Of a stretch of DNA of 64,000 nucleotides, positions 56,501 to 64,000 are shown one piece after another. The notes below the pieces were generated by a model. The model was not told the origin of the DNA and ran no database searches. It saw only the letters and a program-made list of their open reading frames with translations. Within the stretch, counting starts at the first letter, position 1, and every line of letters begins with the position of its first letter. The DNA comes from Alentia gelatinosa (taxonomy: Eukaryota; Annelida; Polychaeta; Phyllodocida; Polynoidae). The position numbers and the translations under genes are program-made. Where the stretch lies: NCBI GenBank assembly GCA_950022655.1, contig OX465589.1, forward strand, positions 27,209,626 through 27,273,625, in the 5' to 3' direction.

Positions 56501-58030
56501 TTACTTTGGTATACCGTACTTATAATCATCCTATTGGGATAACAGAGTATTCTGCAGAAAAGATTCAGGCAGGTTACTCTATTAGTGTAAACAAAAAATT
56601 CCTCAAATGGAGACATAAGGATACAGACCACAGTCTCAATCCCAAGTTTCATTTTTTCCTACAATCTTCGCAAAGAAAAAAGGAAAAACGGAAAAAACAT
56701 TTACAAAAACAAGGTTACTCTATTAGACTATATCTTCTCGAAAATTGTGCTCTCCCTGATGAAGTCAATAATTTTTCTTGCCTGTATTTCGGAAGATACT
56801 GCGCAGAGAAGTAGATTTCAGACTACTCTGCGCAGTATGACAGATTGTTTTATACAATATCTACAACCTGTAATATGTGAAGCAAAACATCTTTAGAAAG
56901 TGACATAGCACTGGACTGTACCTCTTCAACGTAACATTTCATAACATCTCTGTATAAGCCCCTCCCACTTAGGTATTGTAATTTTTGGACAGCCCTTATA
57001 GACAGCTCACCGAGGGTACAAATCGTTCCTGATAAAGAGATGCATGTATATACTACTTAATCGACCAAACTGTTAGTGCAGACTATATAATTCATCTCCG
57101 TGCGTCCTACAAATAATATAACAGGAAACATAGGCCATATGGTATGGACCACAGCACATGGCTTTAGCAGATGTTCAGGGAATGTGTGGCTTCTAGTATA
57201 TAGTTTAAATACAAACAACAATCAAACTGACTCTACGTAAAAGCTATTACATGGAGGAAGGAATTAGCTTTTATCTGCAGCCCCTCCCAGGGGAGAGGGT
57301 AATCTGATGAGCGAACCGCTTTCTTTCACTACCCCATTCACTATAATCGAAACACTATGGAAAAGAAAGAACAAAGCTGCTGACATCCTCTGGATGTAGT
57401 TGGTCAAAGTAACCTTACAAAATATCACAAGAGCGTATATAAGCGCTGCTGATAGGCCAAATGGAACGACAAACATTTTTGTTGTTAGTACAGAAACGCA
57501 AATTGGCAGACATATCCTTCCTTCTCGGAGTAAACAAAGATACTATAAATCGATCTCACTGATACCAATGAAACATTCAATTGATCTCAACGGCAATGCA
57601 CAACCCTCAGGCTTATTCCATTGCTAACACGGATAAAAACAGGCGAGAGCTTACTGGTTCTATTTGTGGTCATCTCCTTCAAGTAGCAAGCAATATGTAC
57701 ATACACTTGACATACATAGATATGCTGTCTATAAGCTATCCTTGATAGTAAAGTTTCTGATGACTGTTGGCAAAAGGAAGAATCAAAGAAAAGCAAGATT
57801 AACCAAATTACTATCTATTCGGATGGGTTTGTGTCGAAGCAGCCAAACGGAAGTGAATAGGAAACTGCAGTCGTTCCATAGCTCGCGATGTTTTTATTTT
57901 ACTGGTTTTAGTTACACTATTTTAAAGCAAGCAACTAATATCAAATGTCTAGAAACTGAATAATGATGAAGATACAATTCATGTGTTCTACCACCAGTAG
58001 TAGGCGAAATCGTTATATCAAAGGCCAGTC
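53581..58030. other. Gene-free stretch
   Basis: Scattered open frames, the longest at 56,398-56,814 (+, 138 codons, Lys-rich), have no recognisable domain. 55,600-55,780 holds a copy of the GCAATAATCAGGTGAA palindromic repeat. No gene is called. Confidence 0.4.
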
Positions 58031-58665
58031 GCTCTCATACCATGTCTATTTGGTGTGCGAACTAAAAAAACTTACCTTGGTAAATATGTAAGGGTTAGAT
58101 TTCTACCGAAAGTCATCTCAGCGGGTCGATCATTACCCCTGTGGTAGACTTGCTCAAGTTTTTGATTACGAACATTCATTAAATGATTTAAGAAAATCGG
58201 AATACAATTCATTATAGCATGTGTCCTTCTCTGACTGACCCATGAATCAAAGACTTGTCCTCTCTGACCAGAATCTGCTGTTTATGACCCCAAGCCACTC
58301 CCTGTAACCCTATACCTCCATCTATCCCTCCACCCTCCCCTCCTCCAGTTCCCTGGCCGCCTGTGTTATCATAGCAATATATTTCGCCTACTCCTGACTA
58401 TGTCTCGATTGAGATCAAAGTGAGAGGGTATCAATCTCCCAGCAGATATCCTGACCAGTAGCCAGACCTCTGCTTGGGGAATGTGGCGCAGAATCGTGCC
58501 AAGCTACACGGCCGATTACGGATGAGACCAGTCCCTGTGTCACTCAGAAGGGGTGGAGGGGTAGGACTGAGGCCAGTCTACCCCTGTCGTGAAAAAGTAG
58601 TGAGAAAAAGCTGAACATTGAGAAAGCCTGCGAAGGACCTGTGATGGTTGACCAGAAGTAAAATC
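58031..58665 (+). mobile_element. tRNA-derived SINE, copy 3, headless and interrupted
   Basis: 58,031-58,145 matches the SINE body (CTCATACCATGTCTATTTGG, TTAGATTTCTACCGAAAGTC, CGATCATTACCCCTGTGG). The 3' part resumes at about 58,610 (TTGAGAAAGCCTGCGAAGGACCTGTGATGGTTGACC), with the order as in the copies at 21,059 and 25,700. The tRNA-like head is missing. The gap is filled by the element at 58,146-58,579. Confidence 0.75.
58146..58579 (+). mobile_element. 434-bp AGACT...AGTCT element inserted in a SINE
   Basis: Begins AGACTTGCTCAAGTTTTTGA and ends ACTGAGGCCAGTCT. Near-identical 11-bp direct repeats border it: ACCCCTGTGGT at 58,135-58,145 and ACCCCTGTCGT at 58,580-58,590. An inverted copy is at 59,445-59,886, and a fragment of the end at about 24,627-24,651. 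No coding frame of note. Class is unknown: short terminal AGACT inverted ends with a long target duplication do not match a standard group. Confidence 0.72.
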
Positions 58666-59444
58666 AAACAAGCACCTCTTAAACGTAGGAGCCAATGACG
58701 CGGGATGGATGTAAAGTTATTCGATTAAAAGGCAATGATAAACTATTATATTACAAGCTGTATTCCTGGAGCAGTTGACATTATAGTGAGCATGTACAAT
58801 AATGTTTCCGTTAATCATGGCACCTTGGAACACTCCTGCTGAAGTGAACATTACAGCGTTACTGAAATTAATCTTGTATTCCATTGGCCCTCATAAAATT
58901 GAGGCCATTAGTCCCAGTGTCGGGCATCTGCGGCATTTATTCTGAGCAGTCGGAAAATGAGAGAGTAATAGGACTTTGAGTAGAGAGAATTCAACTTTGC
59001 ATCCCTAATGTCTCGTGGTATGTGTAGACAGGGCCTTATGTGCATTAGTGTAGTGATGACAGCAGATATAGTAACAGTAGGAGGAGGGAGCATTTATCGC
59101 TAAAAGCAGCATGGTTCCCACAGCGCCATCCACTGAGTGTCACACCATACCCAACAAGTTAACAGAATAAAACAGGCAGTGCCACCTGCCGAGACACGAA
59201 TGGCCAAATTACCGTAACCACATTTGTACGCCGGAGGTAGTAGAAAACATGCATAGGAGAACTCTTTCAATTAGGCATCAGAAATTAAGCCTAATCAGGC
59301 AGGGGAAGTAGGGTATCTGTGCGTGTGAGCTGCGTGGCAGGCTGTAATCTGAGTAGGGCGGTTAGAGGTGTGACAACTGCACTTTGTTTGGGGTCTGTAC
59401 TGCACTCAGTCGGCAGCACATAAACAACACAGCAGGGGAATTAG

Positions 59445-59886
59445 TAGACTGGCCTCAGTCCCTGTATCCTACCCCTCCACCCCTCCTGAGTGACACAGGT
59501 ACTGGTCTCATCCGTAATCGGCCGTGTAGACTGGCGCGATTTTGCGCCACACTCCCCAAGCAGAGGTCTGGCTACTGGTCAGGATATCTGCTGGGAGATT
59601 GATACCCTCTCACTTTGATCTCAATCGAGACATAGTCAGGAGTAGGCGAAATATATTGCTATGACAACACAGGCAGGCAGGGAACTGGAGGAGGGGAGGG
59701 GGAAGGGTAGAGGGAGGTATAGTGTTACAGGGAGTGGCTTGGAGTCATAAACAGGAGATTCTAGTCAGAGTGGACAAGTCTTTGATTCATGGGCCAGTCA
59801 GAGAAGGACACATGCTATAATGAATTGTATTCCGATTTTCTTTAATCATTTAATGAATGTTCAAAATCAAAGACTTGAGCAAGTCT
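59445..59886 (-). mobile_element. Second copy of the AGACT...AGTCT element, opposite strand
   Basis: Reverse complement of 58,146-58,579 over its full length, with scattered substitutions and small indels (for example CTACTCCTGACTATGTCTCG and its complement). Together they make a pair of about 440-bp inverted arms separated by about 865 bp. No clear target duplication was seen. Confidence 0.82.
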
Positions 59887-62800
59887 AGGTAATATATAAC
59901 ACCCCCCCACGCGTGCCCAACCTCCATGCAGCCCGGTACTCAATTTGCAACTTGTTGTGAGCGAAGGGAGTCTCAATTGACACACTGATACTACGGACAC
60001 ATTTTTTCTCTTCCCAGTGGTTGTTCAGTCGGCCCCAGGAGAGAATATTGTTTGCTGTTATTCAAATCTTCATGTTCGAAAGTGAGCTAATAGCATAATT
60101 CAAAAATAAAAGATTGAAATAAAGTTTGATTATAACCAACCCACAAAATCTTCAGGTGACAGGGTGTCTGGGCCTGGAAGCTTGTCGTAGGCAGTGTACA
60201 TCATCAGTGTATATTGGAGGTGTACAATCCATCATCACAAAAACTACGGCACTGTAACAGTCACTGGTAGGGTTCAAATACCCCGTGACCTCGAACTTTG
60301 TTGGTTAATTATAACTAAGTGATCACATGCATTTAATTATATTCATACCCTCCAATGTGAAAATAGTACCACGACATAGTTTGACGACAACACGGTCGCG
60401 ACCAAGACAAAAACCATCCAGTCGTACAAATGCTTGAATAGTGACAGATTGAAAGCTACAACCTCTGAGATTAAGACAACCCAACCAGTAAAACGAAGGC
60501 TGATCCCAATCGATGAACCAGATATCAATCCCACAGCAAGAAAATGAACAAGACCAGAGTTACATCTGAATCGCATTTTGAAGCAATATCTCACACAGAT
60601 TGAAAAAGAAGAAAATGCTTATAAATTCAAAGCAGATACACCAGAAGTAACAGGATCGATGCCATACAAGAAAATTCCGACTCCCGTGACAACGACGAAA
60701 CAATCAGAAGACAGGACTGCCTGTAAAACACCCTCTAAATCACAAAACATAATCCAATAGTATCATTTGATAATGAATTCGATATGAGTAAATCGCCATT
60801 TATAAAAATTACCTATCACTGAAAACACCACCAGTATCAACTCACTCGATAATGAATTCTCTGCAAGGTCCAGAGTAGAATATTTGCATTAATGTTTCTT
60901 GCGATATACGGACCTTTGATACCAGCTCCATCAAGTACACTTTGTTTTGTTCAGAATATGGCCTCCACTGAAGCCCTATGCAGAGGCTCCTTGATCGTGC
61001 AATCCATAAAAGGTGTAACAACTAGTATTCTTGGTTTTAAGGCAAAACAAAGTTTGTAGACACTGTCCTGTCGCCAGCAAAAGAAACTACAGAACCCTTT
61101 TGGTCAACTATTCTAAATTTAAATCCCTAGTGCCTCCTCACTTGTCAACATAACCAAGCGCGAGCATACTTTGGAACAAATGGCTTTAAATTGCTTAAAC
61201 CATTCACAAGCTGAGTGCCTTCTCACACTTGAAGACCTTCTATTTGAACAAACGATGACAAACATGACCGAGCTGCATTCACAAATCCATGACTCAGCCA
61301 CAAGTGACTGTTGGAAGAGAAGTCACTGATTTAATAATGGTTCTGGAAACATTCTTTTATCTGACCCTACAAATTTTGTCCATTTGAAATCTCATGACCG
61401 TAGACCAACTCCTTCTTGTGATTAATGACCATATTGCAATAGGCATACTCCACATTCCCTGCGGTAGGCCTAATATCTTCCAAAGTTCATCTATATTTTG
61501 ACAAGTAAAAGAGTGCATTTAACTGCCAACAGGAACTTCATAGTGCTGTCCAGAGGACATATCAATGTGTCCTCGCCAACTGGTAGTTGCATCATCTCCT
61601 TCGTGGGTCATGACCTAAGCACCATCCACCATTTCTTAATTTGTGTCTAATCTAATGCACAAAAACATGCTTATTCATGGAATGTATATATAGCCCCATA
61701 TCTGTAGATTTTTATAACTCCCTGACTGGCTAAAATATGACATCGAGACATAAATTGTTATTTCGTTGGCTTACTTCGCTGCCCAGCAGGATATCAACAA
61801 GGACTCCTATTTTCTTGAGTATATTTTTATTCTGAATATAGAAAGGGCGCATGAGATGGGTCTGGTTTCATGAATTACTTGTAACAGCCTCCTCACTGTA
61901 GTGGTGGTAATGCTCAGCAGCCTTGAGGTGTTGACGCCTGGTGTCTGGTTGAGAAGTGGTTGCTGTGTGGACATCTGCTGCTTAAAGCTGATACAAACCA
62001 ATTAGGCTCTGTTAATTAATTCTTAAGAGTAAGTCCCGCCCACACGGGCTCAATAGGGTGTATCAGGTCAGCAGTGAGGCCGCCTCTGACCATTTACTTT
62101 CAGCTTCCCATTGAGGCAATGCTCATTAATGACAGCTCTGCTTTCACTGACTGGCTCTGCTGCCGACACAGACAGACCCGTACAGACCCGTACTCTCACT
62201 GTGTGAGGGGTCTTTATTTTTAATGAAATTATCATCAAGAGTAATTTCCGTAACTCATCTTTAAATACCTTCTCAGGGGGTCATTGCAGATGAAAACAGG
62301 GGACGTTTTAAACACTGGGGATGGCAGTCAAAACAGTTGGGCCCTAACCACTATATGGAGCTAGGACCTGTTATGAAGCACCCTGTATTATCCTCAATAC
62401 ATACGTCACACTCATGTTCTGGTCTCTGATTGGTTGACTCCTTGGTCATGTGTCTAGCATCTTGTATGGGTAGAATAAAGAAATTGTATCAATTGGAAAA
62501 TCATGTGAGTAAATCAATATGGAAAAGGGAAAGTGCTGGTATTAAAGGCATACTCTGAAAGTCATTAGTAGAATTATATGTTTGAGAAACATACAAAATG
62601 ACAATTTCAAATAACCTGGCCCGTAAGATATAAAGCAAAATGATGTCTCTTTTTTTCGTGCAATCAAATTGATACTGTCCAGAGAACAATAAATGTATGT
62701 TTTTGATATGCGAGGATTACGTTGGAATACTGTGGGATGCAGAGGATACTCTGAGACCAACAACTCCTTTAAGTACATATAGTAAAAATTGAAATCTAAG

Positions 62801-64000
62801 TGGGCTCTATAGAAATAACTAGATTTTATATACAGAACAATGAATGGTTTCGGATACAAGAGGCCGTATGGTCCAACGAATTAATGCGTAGCTATATCAG
62901 AGCGCATGCGAAGAAATTGCGTAGGGTCAACTCCGAGGAGCATACAACCGCTTTCCTTTCAAACCAGTCTATATTACATTCATTATCCACCTTCAACGAA
63001 CGTGTGGTGCGTCGGTTTAAGATCATCTTAGTTATGCACTATTTTTCCGCATAAGGACTACTTTTCTTCGTATGCGCCACATTTTGCAGCCCGGAGTATA
63101 CAACATATCCGTATGCGCCGAGTAAGTCCATACAGAGTTCCCATAGGTTTACTATAGACACTTTGTATTTGGTGGAAAATGAAGACTATGATTATGTACT
63201 CTGGGCGCTGTGCTAGAAATAGGTGAATTACTTCTTCGTCTTTGTCTATAGTTCTGGCACTTACGAGAAGTGTTACAGGGAATGGTCCCCAGCATTACCG
63301 CGCCGAACTAACCCTCTTTTTTTATAAAATTTTATTAGGGATAATGCATCATTCACCCGGTTCGGCGACACTGCCGTTCTTCCACCCGGGCCCTCTCAAA
63401 TGACACTATCATATTTTAACTTTTCTTACATCAGTAGAATGGTCCTTATCTAGTTAACATCTCTTTATAGATTAACCACTTTATATACTACTCAATCTTA
63501 AGTATCACTCGTATGTTACCTTCCCCTGTATTATCCCATTTAATTTCACTGATGTTGCACAAAACACATAGCAAATAACGATGAATCCAAATACCTCTTA
63601 TCATATTTCAATATACCATTACATTTGAAGCACAGCGTCAAACCTAGTTATCTGAATCAAATAATCTTCGACTATCATGTGACTTGCCACCAGAAAATCC
63701 ACTGTGTTATAATCCTTCCCAAAGTGAAGAGATTAAGAGACAAGTTTGGGTCAGGATAATATTCATTCATAGGTTGGTGGGCGGATGCCCCGTGAGGTTC
63801 CTCTGTGTTATGTTAAAAAAATATTCTAATTGAGTTACACAGGGACCTAAGATGAGATGTTGGCTTAGTTTTGCCGTTGTGTTTCCTCCTGGTCCATCAT
63901 CCTCATCTCATCCGTTTCATATTACCGTGATGTGACCCTGACTGTTGTTTTGGCGTAAACAGCAGCGGAAGATAGGCTTTTTAATCAACCATGCTGTATT
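59887..64000. other. Gene-free stretch, possibly with decayed coding fragments
   Basis: Two + strand segments have protein-like composition: 60,400-60,760 (interrupted by a TGA at about 60,547) and 61,122-61,329 (TLEQMALNCLNHSQAECLLT...). Neither is recognised. They may be remnants of a transposon ORF or exons. Nothing else is supported to the window end. Confidence 0.35.

Overview
This looks like non-genic, repeat-packed DNA from an animal nuclear genome. It is AT-rich, and no complete host gene is recognisable. The contents are two Ngaro-like tyrosine-recombinase (YR) retrotransposons and a solo remnant of a third, tRNA-derived SINEs, many foldback/MITE-like DNA elements, and several mini- and microsatellites. 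That mix is typical of a marine invertebrate. A lophotrochozoan such as a bivalve mollusc is my best guess, but it is an inference from repeat style and not from a diagnostic gene.

Layout: 1-11,025 holds foldback repeats, an (AT)n tract, short GC-skewed minisatellites and one possible two-exon gene end (9,074-9,589, +). 11,026-17,035 is a CGAT-rich foldback element split by a nearly perfect Ngaro-like retrotransposon (11,261-16,512, minus strand). That element encodes Gag, RT-RNase H and YR between split direct repeats. 17,036-41,058 is gene-free repeat territory: two SINEs (one with an 11-bp target duplication), a TIR element with a CCTGG target duplication, a 1.9-kb element with about 270-bp inverted termini (39,057-40,932), and interspersed palindromes. 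41,059-46,214 is a second, related but decayed Ngaro-like element with several frameshifts and an internal RT deletion. 47,279-47,674 is an uninterrupted copy of the CGAT-rich foldback. 50,922-51,397 is a solo remnant of the second Ngaro family. 52,891-53,580 is a 23-copy 30-bp minisatellite. 58,031-59,886 contains a SINE interrupted by an AGACT...AGTCT element, with an opposite-strand copy of the same element nearby.

How the parts work together: in the intact element, gag runs into the RT frame through an in-frame A AAA AAC heptamer, followed 8 nt later by a 6-bp stem with a 14-nt loop. The second element keeps the same heptamer, spacer, stem and loop lengths although the surrounding sequence differs. 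This strongly suggests programmed -1 ribosomal frameshifting for the Gag-RT polyprotein. YR lies in a third, extensively overlapping ORF that returns to the gag frame. The split repeats (A-B-A'-ORFs-B' on the + strand) fit replication through a circular intermediate integrated by YR. The solo copy is exactly what B x B' recombination would leave behind.
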